Source: Trichomonas vaginalis G3 (lineage: Eukaryota; Parabasalia; Trichomonadida; Trichomonadidae). Taken from it: DNA of 64,000 nt. The position numbers and the translations under genes were made by a program. The DNA is taken from contig NC_067208.1 in NCBI RefSeq assembly GCF_026262505.1, forward strand, positions 5,527,962 to 5,591,961, written 5' to 3'. The notes beneath the pieces are model-generated. The model did no database searches and was not told where the DNA came from. It worked only from the letters and a program-made list of their open reading frames with translations. Every line of letters starts with the position of its first letter. The stretch's first letter is position 1. Positions 39,813 through 50,715 of this stretch are shown one piece after another.

Positions 39813-40658
39813 TATATTCTTTACTTCTTTGAATACACAGGTGCAAAGCAAGACGTTGTCCTAAAACCATCTAAGTACCTCATCCGGGTATGGGGCGCGC
39901 AGGGTGGCTGTATCAACAACAAGAGTTCTGGTCTTGGTGCATACACAGAAGGAGTTTTCGATGTCAAACATCAGACCAAATTGAATGTTTATGTTGGCAG
40001 TCACGGTCACTGCGACACTAAAAAACTCACCTCCAATTTTTATAATTCTGGAATTAATTTTGTCGGAAGTTCAAAACTTCCTTCTTGCACAGGTGGTGGA
40101 TCGACATTTGTTAGTGTAAATGATAATATATCTGATGTTCTTATCGCTGCTGGCTCAGGTGGTGGTTCTGGATTTTGGAATAATACCGAAAGCCCCGGAG
40201 GCTATGGTGGCTATATCGGACAAGAAGGTCAAGACTTTTATTATAATTTGTTTCATGCTGGAGGTGGGACACAAGATAAATGTGGCTCTGAGTGTATTTA
40301 TGATTATGAGGGAACTTACTGTGTATCATCTTCTGGTGGTTTTTTGACAGGCGGTGTTGCAAATGGATGCAAGGGAGGGTCGTCAGGAGGTGGAGGAGGT
40401 GGTTATTATGGTGGTGGTGGTGGTGTAGACGTCAGCGGCGGCGGTGGGGGAAGTAGTTTCGCAAGAAATGATTTAGAATCTGTCATATTCTATAACGGAA
40501 GCGAAATTTTCAAATCTCCTTCCGGCACTCTCGAGAAAGGCCGTACTGGCCATGGCCTTATAATCATCCAACGCCTCTTTGCTTGTTCTGCCATAAAATC
40601 ATACTTCAATATTAACTTTTCTCCATTTTTACTATTCGTATTGTTTGATATGAAATAA
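39813..40658 (+). pseudogene. ALK-type glycine-rich protein, tandem copy 1, no ATG
   Basis: Open from the codon after a TGA at 39810-39812. It encodes FEYTGAKQDVVLKPSKYLIR, then VWGAQGG, then Gly-rich loops (GGGSTFVSVN, GGGGGGYYGGGGGVDVSGGGG) and ends GHGLIIIQRLFACSA. This is the ALK/LTK glycine-rich domain, abundant in trichomonad surface or secreted proteins. There is no in-frame ATG anywhere in the frame; an internal TTG (39981) is not a likely start. The copy therefore seems to lack its 5' end, or uses an upstream exon not recognised. It shares mosaic identity with copies 2 and 3. Confidence 0.6.
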
Positions 40659-40892
40659 AAATTATCGAAACTATGATCATTTATATCAGATATTACAAAT
40701 AGGTGATGTTTGCAAGCTTTTATAAAGATGGTGATAATTGAATATATACTCAAAGTTCATATATCGTATTCAAAAGAAAATATTATTTTTAAAATTGATG
40801 ACTTAGCTAGTGATAATGTATTTTTATATCATTTTAAGCTTTGTCCTTGAGAAATCATGCAATATTTGATTCATATTTAATCTAAGGTGTGA

Positions 40893-41738
40893 AATATTCT
40901 TTACTTCTTTGAATACACAGGTGCAAAGCAAGACGTTGTCCTAAAACCATCTAAGTACCTCATCCGGGTATGGGGCGCGCAGGGTGGCTGTATCAACAAC
41001 AAGAGTTCTGGTCTTGGTGCATACACAGAAGGAGTTTTCGATGTCAAACATCAGACCAAATTGAATGTTTATGTTGGCAGTCACGGTCACTGCGACACTA
41101 AAAAACTCATCTCCAATTTTTATAATTCTGGAATTAATTTTGTAGGTCTTGATAGCAATATCTCTTGCACAGGTGGTGGATCGACGTTTGTCAGTGTAAA
41201 TGATAATATATCTGATGTTCTTATCGCGGCCGGCTCTGATGGTGGTTCTGGATTTTGGATAAAAACAGAAAATTCGGGAGGCTACGGGGGTTATTCAGGA
41301 CAAGAAGGACAAGATTTTAGTTTTAATCTATATCATGCTGGAGGTGGGACGCAATATAAAGGTGGTTCTGGGACTACTTTTAATGTAAATGGATTTTATT
41401 GTGTTTCAACTCCTGGCGGTTTTTTGACAGGCGGTAACGCAAATGGATGTTCAGGAGGATCGTCAGGAGGTGGAGGAGGTGGTTATTATGGTGGTGGTGG
41501 TGGTGTAGACGTCAGCGGCGGCGGTGGGGGAAGTAGTTTCGCAAGAAATGATTTAGAATCTGTCATATTCTATAACGGAAGCGAAATTTTCAAATCTCCT
41601 TCCGGCACTCTCGAGAAAGGCCGTACTGGCCATGGCCTTATAATCATCCAACGCCTCTTTGCTTGTTCTGCCATAAAATCATACTTCAATATTAACTTTT
41701 CTCCATTTTTACTATTCGTATTGTTTGATATGAAATAA
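40893..41738 (+). pseudogene. ALK-type glycine-rich protein, tandem copy 2, no ATG
   Basis: Same layout as copy 1, offset by 1080 bp. It is preceded by the same TGA and by a shared leader (TTCATATTTAATCTA, about 40870-40884). The 3' part (from about 41460 to 41741) is identical to copy 1, while the middle differs (LDSNISCTGGG and NTENSGGYGGYSGQ-like variants). It has no in-frame ATG. The stop lies in TAAA, as often in trichomonad polyadenylation signals. Confidence 0.6.
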
Positions 41739-42077
41739 AAATTTCAAATCATCTTTTAACAGTTTATAACATATTTGTTCAACATGTAAATTAGCAGATA
41801 TAATACCAATTGATATACTTCATATATCGTTCGTAATCCAACAAATTGTTTTGCCATTAATTGAAAATGTGCGACATTGCCAAATGATAAAATAAGATTG
41901 TGGCCATTAGCTACATATTCAAAGTCTGAATCAGATTTCCCATGGGATAAAATATATCCATTTAAAAATGAGAGAATTCGATAACTTTTTTCATTAGATA
42001 TATATTTTCAATGTCATTTAATGCTTGATTCCTGAGAAACGAAGAGATATTAGAATCATATTTAAATCAGCATCTGA
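41739..42077. other. Spacer between glycine-rich copies 2 and 3
   Basis: About 340 bp of AT-rich sequence with no gene. Its last part (about 42055-42077) resembles the leaders of copies 1 and 2. Confidence 0.5.
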
Positions 42078-42917
42078 GATATCAGTTATCTCTTTAAATA
42101 CACAGGTGAAAAACAAGATATTATTTTAATCCCATCTAAGTACCTCATCCGGGTATGGGGCGCGCAGGGTGGCTGTATCAACAACAAGAGTTCTGGTCTT
42201 GGTGCATACACAGAAGGAGTTTTCGATGTCAAACATCAGACCAAATTGAATGTTTATGTTGGCAGTCACGGTCACTGCGACACTAAAAAACTCACCTCCA
42301 ATTTTTATAATTCTGGAATTAATTTTGTCGGAAGTTCAAAACTTCCTTCTTGCACAGGTGGTGGATCGACATTTGTTAGTGTAAATGATAATATATCTGA
42401 TGTTCTTATCGCTGCTGGCTCAGGTGGTGGTTCTGGATTTTGGAATAATACCGAAAGCCCCGGAGGCTATGGTGGCTATATCGGACAAGAAGGTCAAGAC
42501 TTTTATTATAATTTGTTTCATGCTGGAGGTGGGACACAAGATAAAGGTGGTTCTTCGACTACTTTTGATGCTAATGGATTTTATTGTGTATCATCTTCTG
42601 GCGGTTTTTTGACAGGCGGTAATGCAAATGGGTGCTCAGGCGGATCGTCAGGAGGTGGAGGATGTGGTTATTATTATGGTGGTGGTGGTGTAGACGTTAG
42701 TGGCGGTGGTGGGGGAAGTAGCTTTGCGAGAAATGACTTAAAATCTATTATTTTTTATAATGGAAGCCAAACTTTTAATGCCCCCTCAGGGTCTCCCGAG
42801 AGAGGCCACTCAGGTCATGGCCTTATACTCATCCAACATCTCTTCTTTATATCTGCCATTAAAAAATATATTGACTTTTCCCAATTTTTGTTTCTCAATT
42901 TGATTGAATCAGAATAA
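42078..42917 (+). pseudogene. ALK-type glycine-rich protein, tandem copy 3, no ATG
   Basis: Open from after a TGA at 42075-42077 and encoding YLFKYTGEKQDIILIPSKYL, then the glycine-rich domain. From about 42135 to 42545 it is identical to copy 1; its 5' start and its 3' third (GCGYYYGGGGVDVSG, ARNDLKSIIFYNGSQTFN) are diverged. It has no in-frame ATG. It ends 87 bp before the ankyrin gene start. Confidence 0.6.
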
Positions 42918-43004
42918 AAGCTTGTGTATTTTACATTTTTCAATGAGATTATAGATATTTGTCAATATCTATTATTTTATATACTTAAATATTTCAAATT
43001 TTTC

Positions 43005-44504
43005 ATGGAAGAATTGCCTGAGATTCAATATCGATTGGCAAGGCTCTCAGAAAATGATATAGACGATACAGTATCCTATTTGATTAGCTTCTCACTTTCC
43101 AAAATTGAAAATCTTAGTATAATCGCTCGACAAATTATAAAATTTTCCGCAATTCGAGTAAATTCATGCGATATTTACATTAAACTTATATCAAAATTGG
43201 AAGAAGATGATTCTATTAAAGATAGAATGAAACAAGAGCTTGAAAAATATATTATCAACAGATTTACCTATCATTATATGGACAAATTTTTATTATCCCT
43301 CGTCAGAATTTACATACAGCAGAGCATCATTAGTTTTGAGCCAATAAAGACATTTCTAGAAAAAATTGATTATCAAGATTTTCATATTATATATCCATAC
43401 TATATTCTTTTCTTATACGAATTCTTTCCTGAAAGTGAACAATACAGATACAAGCACATATTTATGCAATATCAAACCAAATACCAAAATCTTCAAGATT
43501 TTCCATTAAATATCGATATTGATAATTTCAAACCTTCGACATGCATTTCAGGTGATCAAGAAGACTCTCTATACATGTCAATCAAGAACGATGACTTTGA
43601 ATTATTTTCAAGTTATACAACTCTTCCAAATTTCACAGTTAATGATCACATAGATTACAAACCATTAGACCCATACTTTCCCTATATTACTGATCCAACG
43701 TCGATAAATGCTGCCGCATTTTTTGGTTCAAAAACGATTTTTAAATTTTTAATATCAAATAACGCAGATATCACTCAATTTACTGCAATGAATGCTGTTG
43801 CATCTGGTAATACTGAGATAATTAGAATATGTTTCCAGCATAAACTACTTGATTTCAAATGTATTCCTTATTCTTTGAAATTTTACAGACATGACATCTA
43901 TCATTGGCTTTTAGACATGCCAAACATAAAAATACCAATGAGTAACTTGATAAAAACAGTTGCTCCTTATGGTGATGCTTATATTTTGAAGGAATTAATT
44001 GAAGAATTTAATGTTCCTGCTATTAACGTTTATAAGATATTCATATTAATGGGTGATTATGATCTTGTTCGATTTTACCTAAATTATAATCCAAATATCA
44101 ATGAAATGGAAATGAAAGAATACGCGTTTCTTTTTTCAGCGAATGATGGTGAAATGATTGATCTTTTACTTTCTATACCAGGTATTAATGTCAATGTTGT
44201 TAATTATGATAAGGAAACGTTTCTGCACAAGCTTGTTGAAGCAAATAATTACAAATATCTCCAAAAGTTTTTAGATATGGGTGTTATTGATTGCAATGCT
44301 CAAACAAGAGCAGGTGAAACACCTTTGCACTGGGCTGCTCATAAAAATGATTTAATTTCAATTCAAATTCTGTTGAATCATGAAAAAGTTGATCCAAATA
44401 TTACTGCTAAGAACATGAGAACCGCTTATGATATATCATTGATTAATAAAACTCCCGAAATTCTCGAGTTATATAAGAAATGTCCAAGAATGGAGTTTAA
44501 TTAG
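43005..44504 (+). CDS. Ankyrin-repeat protein with DUF3447-like N-terminal domain
   Basis: From the ATG at 43005 (TTTTTCATGGAAG, close to an Inr-like TCA) the protein has 499 residues. The open frame extends upstream to 42924 but without an ATG. About 1-190 is a helical, mostly uncharacterised domain usual in trichomonad ankyrin proteins. Ankyrin-like units follow, the clearest at the C-terminus (GETPLHWAAHKNDLISIQIL, DPNITAKNMRTAYDISLIN). No signal peptide or membrane segment. Such proteins are a very large trichomonad family, probably protein-binding; the partner is unknown. Confidence 0.8.
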   Translation: MEELPEIQYRLARLSENDIDDTVSYLISFSLSKIENLSIIARQIIKFSAIRVNSCDIYIKLISKLEEDDSIKDRMKQELEKYIINRFTYHYMDKFLLSLVRIYIQQSIISFEPIKTFLEKIDYQDFHIIYPYYILFLYEFFPESEQYRYKHIFMQYQTKYQNLQDFPLNIDIDNFKPSTCISGDQEDSLYMSIKNDDFELFSSYTTLPNFTVNDHIDYKPLDPYFPYITDPTSINAAAFFGSKTIFKFLISNNADITQFTAMNAVASGNTEIIRICFQHKLLDFKCIPYSLKFYRHDIYHWLLDMPNIKIPMSNLIKTVAPYGDAYILKELIEEFNVPAINVYKIFILMGDYDLVRFYLNYNPNINEMEMKEYAFLFSANDGEMIDLLLSIPGINVNVVNYDKETFLHKLVEANNYKYLQKFLDMGVIDCNAQTRAGETPLHWAAHKNDLISIQILLNHEKVDPNITAKNMRTAYDISLINKTPEILELYKKCPRMEFN

Positions 44505-44912
44505 TCATTTGATAACTGTTATTATATTGACATGTATTGTTTTGTAATAAATATATAACTATCTTTATGATTTCTTTGTTTTTCATTGAATTTGAATTAG
44601 AATCAAGAAATAAATAATATTAGTAACAAAATATATCAGCAATATTTAATGTATGGTAATTTAGTCATTTGCTGAGTATTCATGATATCTCTGAGTCATT
44701 AGTATTTATGTGATTGAGGCCAATTACTTTCAGCATTTGTTTTATGTAAGCTGCATCTAAGAAGTGAACCTAAATCAACCAGTATTAAGATGTAATCAGA
44801 ATATCCAATTGAGTAGAATCGCGTTAGCCTGAATTTTTTATATTATTATTCATTATCATAAGTATCAAAGCTAATGTAACGTAAATATAAGCATTTTATA
44901 TTTCACATTTTT
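44505..44912. promoter_or_regulatory. Intergenic, promoter of LRR gene at its end
   Basis: About 400 bp, AT-rich, no gene. A TAACGTAAAT at 44877-44886 and TTTCACATTTTT directly before the ATG may be core promoter parts (M3-like and Inr-like; inference). Confidence 0.4.
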
Positions 44913-47900
44913 ATGTCACTCAGTAAGAATCTTATACCTTCGGATGATGCCCAAACTGTTCGAGCAACAGGCAAAGGAGTCATCGAAATTGATCTCCTTC
45001 CACCTAAGGTTGTTAAAAACTGTAGATTTCTATACGTTTCTTATAATTCAATTTCAAATCTTCAAAATATCACACAATTTCGATTTATGCAATCTCTTAT
45101 GATTGAGTACAACTTGATCGAAACTATTGAAGCATTGTATCCTCTTGCACAACTTACAAAATTACGCACAATACGTTTAGAAGGAAACCCTGTCTGTTTC
45201 CTTCCATTATGGGAACTTCAGTTAATTAAAATTTGTCCGCAAATTGTATATATAAACGGAATGGACGTTAATACAATACTTAAATCGAAAGAATCTCGTA
45301 TTAAGCTTGATTACCTTGAACTAGAGCGCAATTTTATACAAGTCATCTATCTAGCAGAATATGTATGCAGATCTATCGAAATTGTTCTCCAACATCCTGA
45401 AATGTCGTTTACAGATTCAAATAATTTAGTTGACCTTCCACCAGAAGAAGAATTCTCTCAGCAAGTAAGAAAGAGATGCAGAAATGCTCGTCCTAACCAA
45501 TACATGAGCCAATTAAAAGGAATAATTATCGAAACTCACAAGCGCGTACAAGAATTATCAAATTCCTGCCCAGCAATACCGAAAACATCAATCAGACAAC
45601 ACAGAAAAGTACTTGCTACAGCCTCACAGAAAAATTCTGTTCTTCAATTTACAGAAGCAGTTGATCCACTTTCTTCAGCTGCTCTCTTCTTGGTTGGTAT
45701 CGGAGATGGTGTACAATTGAGTCCTGATGATTGTATGAGCGTTACTTCTCAAATGAGTCGCAAATCAATTGTATCAACTGCATCAACAGCTTCTACATCA
45801 TCTAGAGCACGTTCTGTACTTAAAGGAGTGAAGAAAGTCAATGATGCTCAAAAGAGAAGACCATCAGGAAGCACAGCGAACTCTCAAATCAAAGATGAAG
45901 AAAATATTAATAATAATCCAAACGGAGAGTTCGAAGTTGACATGAATAACACATATAATGATGATAATATGCAACATTCAGATGATGATTATGATGAAAA
46001 CGATCAGAAATTAAATAAAAATCAAAATGAAGGAGAAGAAGAGGAATTTAACGAAGATAATATCAATAAGCATAATAGTGACATAAATAGCAATACAAAC
46101 CAACAAAATTCCAAAAATAATAAAGAAAATATTGAGATGAATCAAAATGAAGAGGAAGATAACCTTGATTCGGTTGATGAGAATGATCAAGATAAGAACC
46201 ATGGTAATCGAAACGGAATTAATGAAGAAGAAGAAAATGATGATGAAAATACCAACAAAGATAATGAAAATCTTGAAGAAGAAGAGGACTATGATGATGA
46301 AGTAGATGATATCAATGGTTTCCAGCAAAAGAATGATGTTAATTCTAAAAATTCTGGATCAACCGGCAAAAATTCTCAAAATGAAGATGGAAAACTTCAA
46401 TCCAATGCTAAAAACTATGGAAAGAATGGACTTTCAGATGAAAATGATGAAGACAGAGATCAATCAAATAATTTATCTCAGAAAAACAAATTAAACGGAA
46501 ACCAAACTGCAGGAAATGGTAAGAATTCCGGAAAGAATAGTTATTCTGATGAAAATGATGAAGAAAAAGAAAATTCATTTGATAATCTTCAGAAAAATGG
46601 ATTAAATGGAAACAAATCTGCAACCAATGGTAAGAATGGCTCCAATGGACAAGGATCTGATGAAAATCAGTCAGATTACAACAATTCAGAAAATGATCCA
46701 AATCAAAGCCTTGAAAAAGAAGGAAAACTTGATAAAAACGGTCAAACTAATTCGAATGAATACAACAGTGATGATAATTTATTAAAAGGAGCACATTCAA
46801 AACAAAATCAAAATGAAGAGGAAGAAGATAATTTATCAGGTGAAGAAAATGATCAAAACATTGGCAATAAGAGGAAATCTCACTATTTCGATGAAGAAGA
46901 AGACCTTTACAATGATAATCCAAATTATTCCAAAGAAGATGAGATAAATTTGGATTCAAACGATCATCCAAAGTCCAGTTTCCATTCATTTGAGTTAGAA
47001 GAACTCAGAGCGCAACAAGAAGCTGAAGAAAACGATTACGAAGAAGAAGATTTCAATTTCGAAGAAGTTGAACCACCGAAATACGACGGATCCAAGCGAA
47101 ACATCCGTAAATACGTTGATAGTGCTGAACAAGTCACGATGCCACTGTTAACTTTGTTCACACAAACCCCATCAAACATTTACAACTCGAGAGCCAGCCA
47201 AATTTCACAACCAACGGATAACATGGCATCACAGACAAATACAACACCTCTTAAGGCATCAGATATCAGACAAATTGCTTCTGTTTCTGATGATGACGAT
47301 AATGACAAATTATTTGAAATTGATGACGAAATTGACAACGAAGAAATGAAAGATAACGATGAGGAAATACAGAAATACAACGATCTAAAGAATGACGCAT
47401 TAAGATTGATCCAAATGTCTGAAGAAGAAGAAACAAATCAAAATATAAATGATTTACAAAAAGTGACACAAAATTCTGAGGAAGAAGAAACAAATCCAAA
47501 ATCAAAGAAATATAATAAATTTAATCAAAACTCTGATGAAGAAATACCAAAATCTAACAAATTTAATGTATATATGAATATGTTTGAAGAAGAAGATGAA
47601 TTAAATCCAAAATCAAAGAATTATAAGAACATTTCTCAAAAACAAAAGAATTTGTCTGAAGAAGATGATGAATTAAATCCAAAATCAAAGAATTATAAGA
47701 ACATTTCTCAAAAACAAAAGAATTTGTCTGAAGAAGACGATGAATTAAATCCAAAATCAAAGAATTATAAGGACATTTCTCAAAAACAAAAGAATTTGTC
47801 TGAAGAAGACGATGAATTAAATCCAAAATCAAAGAATTATAAGAACATTTCTCAAAAACAAAAGAATTTGTCTGAAGAAGATGATGAATTAAATCCAAAA

Positions 47901-50189
47901 TCAAAGAATTATAAGAACATTTCTCAAAAACAAAAGAATTTGTCTGAAGAAGATGATGAATTAAATCCAAAATCAAAGAAATTCAATGGTTTACAAAAAG
48001 TGACACAAAATTCTGAGGAAGAAGAAACAAATCCAAAATCAAAGAAATATAATAAATTTAATCAAAACTCTGATGAAGAAATACCAAAATCTAACAAATT
48101 TAATGTATATATGAATATGTTTGAAGAAGAAGATGAATTAAATCCAAAATCAAAGAATTATAAGAACATTTCTCAAAAACAAAAGAATTTGTCTGAAGAA
48201 GATGATGAATTAAATCCAAAATCAAAGAATTATAAGAACATTTCTCAAAAACAAAAGAATTTGTCTGAAGAAGACGATGAATTAAATCCAAAATCAAAGA
48301 ATTATAAGGACATTTCTCAAAAACAAAAGAATTTGTCTGAAGAAGACGATGAATTAAATCCAAAATCAAAGAATTATAAGAACATTTCTCAAAAACAAAA
48401 GAATTTGTCTGAAGAAGATGATGAATTAAATCCAAAATCAAAGAATTATAAGAACATTTCTCAAAAACAAAAGAATTTGTCTGAAGAAGATGATGAATTA
48501 AATCCAAAATCAAAGAAATTCAATGGTTTACAAAAAGTGACACAAAATTCAGAGAAAGAAAAACCGAAATCAAAGAAATATAATAAATTATCTGAAGAAG
48601 AAGATAATGTTAATCCAAAATCCAAATCAAAGATCGAACAACAAAATGAAGAAGATATTAATTCTATTTCACCACAAAGTAGTCAAATCAAAGAAGAAAA
48701 TGAACAAAAGAACACTCCAGAAAACAAATCAGGAAAGAAAGTTGTTTTGAGTGATGTTTCTCCTCAATTTAGACCAAGTTTTGCTGTTGGAAGATCAAAG
48801 AACAAGAAAGATATTCCTAAAGTTAATTTCGATTCCGATGATTTGAACAACAACAAACAACTTGAAAACGAAAAATCTCTTCAAACAAGTGAATTCAAGA
48901 ACAATGAAGAGAACTCTCCAAATGAAAGCGATATTTTGTTCAACGCGAAAGGAAACAAAGCTTCTCCACATACAAGTGATATTTTGTTCAATGATGATAT
49001 CGAAACTAAAGAAAATAACAATGAAATTGAAGATGTCCAGATAAATAATGTCATTGATTCTTTGACACCTTTGAATTCTGATGTTTTGAGACAGATTGAA
49101 CACTTAGATCCAGCATCGAATTCATCAAATGATGGAGATAAAAAGAAAGATTTAAGTGTTGTTGAACTCGCTAAAACAATTGAACAAAAAGAATTAACAG
49201 ACAGCGAAACAAAAATGAGTAGTAATTCATTTGATGGAACTGATGAAGACAACAAATTATTACAAGAATTCGCTTCAACAGAACCATTAATGAATTCTGC
49301 AGCAAGATTTGGAGAACCATCATCTCCAAGTTCTATAAAGAAAGACATGAATAAACCTGAAACAAACATCTCATTAAAGAGTAAGAAGAAAGTCAACATA
49401 GAAAAAGTTGACCAAAAAACTAAAAATGACGACGAAAAAATGGCTTTGTCAGATATCAGAAATGTTACTGATGGAAGTAATTTCGATGCTTCTCTTGGTA
49501 CATCGGATAATGGAAGAAGACGTCCAAAGAGTATTCTCAAGACAAGTAGTACTTCGCCTATTAATAAAGAGAATACAAAAAGAATCACTTTTGTTCCTCA
49601 AAATACATCAGAAACTATGTCAGGTGAAAATTACAGTGGCGTTGAACCTGTTTTGATTTTGAGAAATGTTGTGAAAAACTATGATTTAATGGACAAATTC
49701 TTCTCGAAATGGAAAGGTGAATACAAGAAGAGAACACAGCAGATGTCTAGTGTTATTTCTGATATACAAACACAGGCACATTCTGCTATCATTGAGGAAA
49801 GAAAATCAAAGACAATTTCTATTATGCCAATAAATTCAATTCAATCGAATTTCGACACCATCAAACAAATTGCAATTAAACATGAATTGATTAGAAAGAT
49901 CGATGTTCAAAGAGACATCAACGAAAAATTACGAGAAAGATATGAACAGGCAAAGAGAGAACTGGCTGCAAGACAATCATCAAAGCCAATTCCTCAATCG
50001 CCAATGTTCAACAGATCTTCTGCAAAACAAACAAGAGTTGATGATGATGTCATTAATTTCGCAATGTCTACAAGAGCTTCTGTGAGACAATCAACAAATA
50101 CAAGAGTTAGAACTTCTTTGACAACATCTGGAAATCCTCAAGGAAGAATTACACATATGGATATCTTGAGACTCCAGATGGGTATGTAA
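44913..50189 (+). CDS. LRR protein with long acidic region and recent internal duplication
   Basis: A 1758-residue intact frame. Residues about 15-125 are SDS22-type leucine-rich repeats ending in an LRR-cap-like block (RLEGNPVCFLPLWELQLI). About 325-720 is a very Asn/Asp/Glu-rich, Lys-containing disordered part. About 847-1205 consists of two perfect 179-residue tandem copies, each with five 24-residue units (LSEEDDELNPKSKNYKNISQ plus KQKN) and a partial one. The C-terminus (about 1575-1700) is a helical block (ILRNVVKNYDLMDKFFSKWK, EKLRERYEQAKREL). LRR-cap proteins of this sort often belong to cilia or the cytoskeleton; a basal-body or axonemal role is inferred only. Confidence 0.75.
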   Translation: MSLSKNLIPSDDAQTVRATGKGVIEIDLLPPKVVKNCRFLYVSYNSISNLQNITQFRFMQSLMIEYNLIETIEALYPLAQLTKLRTIRLEGNPVCFLPLWELQLIKICPQIVYINGMDVNTILKSKESRIKLDYLELERNFIQVIYLAEYVCRSIEIVLQHPEMSFTDSNNLVDLPPEEEFSQQVRKRCRNARPNQYMSQLKGIIIETHKRVQELSNSCPAIPKTSIRQHRKVLATASQKNSVLQFTEAVDPLSSAALFLVGIGDGVQLSPDDCMSVTSQMSRKSIVSTASTASTSSRARSVLKGVKKVNDAQKRRPSGSTANSQIKDEENINNNPNGEFEVDMNNTYNDDNMQHSDDDYDENDQKLNKNQNEGEEEEFNEDNINKHNSDINSNTNQQNSKNNKENIEMNQNEEEDNLDSVDENDQDKNHGNRNGINEEEENDDENTNKDNENLEEEEDYDDEVDDINGFQQKNDVNSKNSGSTGKNSQNEDGKLQSNAKNYGKNGLSDENDEDRDQSNNLSQKNKLNGNQTAGNGKNSGKNSYSDENDEEKENSFDNLQKNGLNGNKSATNGKNGSNGQGSDENQSDYNNSENDPNQSLEKEGKLDKNGQTNSNEYNSDDNLLKGAHSKQNQNEEEEDNLSGEENDQNIGNKRKSHYFDEEEDLYNDNPNYSKEDEINLDSNDHPKSSFHSFELEELRAQQEAEENDYEEEDFNFEEVEPPKYDGSKRNIRKYVDSAEQVTMPLLTLFTQTPSNIYNSRASQISQPTDNMASQTNTTPLKASDIRQIASVSDDDDNDKLFEIDDEIDNEEMKDNDEEIQKYNDLKNDALRLIQMSEEEETNQNINDLQKVTQNSEEEETNPKSKKYNKFNQNSDEEIPKSNKFNVYMNMFEEEDELNPKSKNYKNISQKQKNLSEEDDELNPKSKNYKNISQKQKNLSEEDDELNPKSKNYKDISQKQKNLSEEDDELNPKSKNYKNISQKQKNLSEEDDELNPKSKNYKNISQKQKNLSEEDDELNPKSKKFNGLQKVTQNSEEEETNPKSKKYNKFNQNSDEEIPKSNKFNVYMNMFEEEDELNPKSKNYKNISQKQKNLSEEDDELNPKSKNYKNISQKQKNLSEEDDELNPKSKNYKDISQKQKNLSEEDDELNPKSKNYKNISQKQKNLSEEDDELNPKSKNYKNISQKQKNLSEEDDELNPKSKKFNGLQKVTQNSEKEKPKSKKYNKLSEEEDNVNPKSKSKIEQQNEEDINSISPQSSQIKEENEQKNTPENKSGKKVVLSDVSPQFRPSFAVGRSKNKKDIPKVNFDSDDLNNNKQLENEKSLQTSEFKNNEENSPNESDILFNAKGNKASPHTSDILFNDDIETKENNNEIEDVQINNVIDSLTPLNSDVLRQIEHLDPASNSSNDGDKKKDLSVVELAKTIEQKELTDSETKMSSNSFDGTDEDNKLLQEFASTEPLMNSAARFGEPSSPSSIKKDMNKPETNISLKSKKKVNIEKVDQKTKNDDEKMALSDIRNVTDGSNFDASLGTSDNGRRRPKSILKTSSTSPINKENTKRITFVPQNTSETMSGENYSGVEPVLILRNVVKNYDLMDKFFSKWKGEYKKRTQQMSSVISDIQTQAHSAIIEERKSKTISIMPINSIQSNFDTIKQIAIKHELIRKIDVQRDINEKLRERYEQAKRELAARQSSKPIPQSPMFNRSSAKQTRVDDDVINFAMSTRASVRQSTNTRVRTSLTTSGNPQGRITHMDILRLQMGM
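47454..47990. repeat. 537-bp in-frame tandem repeat, copy 1
   Basis: Identical to 47991-48527 as far as I can read, including a single Lys-Asp variant in the third inner unit. Inner 72-bp units encode 24 residues each. Confidence 0.9.
47991..48527. repeat. 537-bp in-frame tandem repeat, copy 2
   Basis: Second copy of 47454-47990. A diverged third start follows at 48528 (TTACAAAAAGTGACACAAAA), then the repeat breaks off. Confidence 0.9.
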
Positions 50190-50715
50190 TTTTTATATGA
50201 TTATTAAATTGTGTTTTTTAATTTTATAATTTAACCTATTTTTCTCATATTCTATTCACAAAATCTAGAAATCAAAAGATATGATCAAGTTTTTGTCATA
50301 GAATTTTCCCGAAGATCATGAAAAATATAATTTTAAATATCTTTATTATTACTTGATATCTTAATAAATGATAATGATTTTATGTGGCTTGGGGAAATGT
50401 ATCTAGATATCGTATGATTAAAGAGATAATAAAAAATATATAACGAAATAATCAGAGTTTTAAAATAGTACTCAGAGTAAATGTAATGGATAATAAATGT
50501 GTCGTAAATTTTTGAATGGTATTAAGCTGGTATTATAATGGTTTGTCGATGAATTGGAAATCATAATTAAATATACTTTGTTCATGCAAGAATGTATGGA
50601 GAGTAAGGTTCACTGATATTGATTTTTATTCAGGTTTTGATGGACAGGCCTTGGCTGTCATTTTGTATCCATAAAAAATGAAATTCGGTACTAAATTACA
50701 AATACGTTTTTTTCA
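50190..50715. promoter_or_regulatory. Intergenic, promoter of ASH/MSP gene at its end
   Basis: About 526 bp, AT-rich, no gene. TACGTTTTTTTCA (50703-50715) lies directly before the ATG: an ACG core plus an Inr-like TTTTTTCA. Confidence 0.4.

Noticed and set aside
39981-40658. Glycine-rich gene starting at an internal TTG
   Set aside because: The homologous domain clearly begins about 47 codons earlier (FEYTG), and TTG starts are not expected in this lineage.
42924-43004. Upstream extension of the ankyrin gene
   Set aside because: The first codon of the extension is GTG and the sequence is hydrophobic AT-rich noise. The ATG at 43005 with the TTTTTCA leader is a better start.
47563-47976. 137-codon minus-strand frames repeated at 47563 and 48100
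   Set aside because: They are exact shadows of the nested repeat on the plus strand, duplicated only because the repeat is.
47454-48527. CRISPR-like array
   Set aside because: Regular 72-bp units are in-frame protein repeats without unique spacers, in a eukaryotic gene.
48881-49588. 235-codon minus-strand frame opposite the LRR gene
   Set aside because: Antisense of an Asn/Ser/Glu-rich region gives hydrophobic-looking frames by codon bias; no family match is seen.
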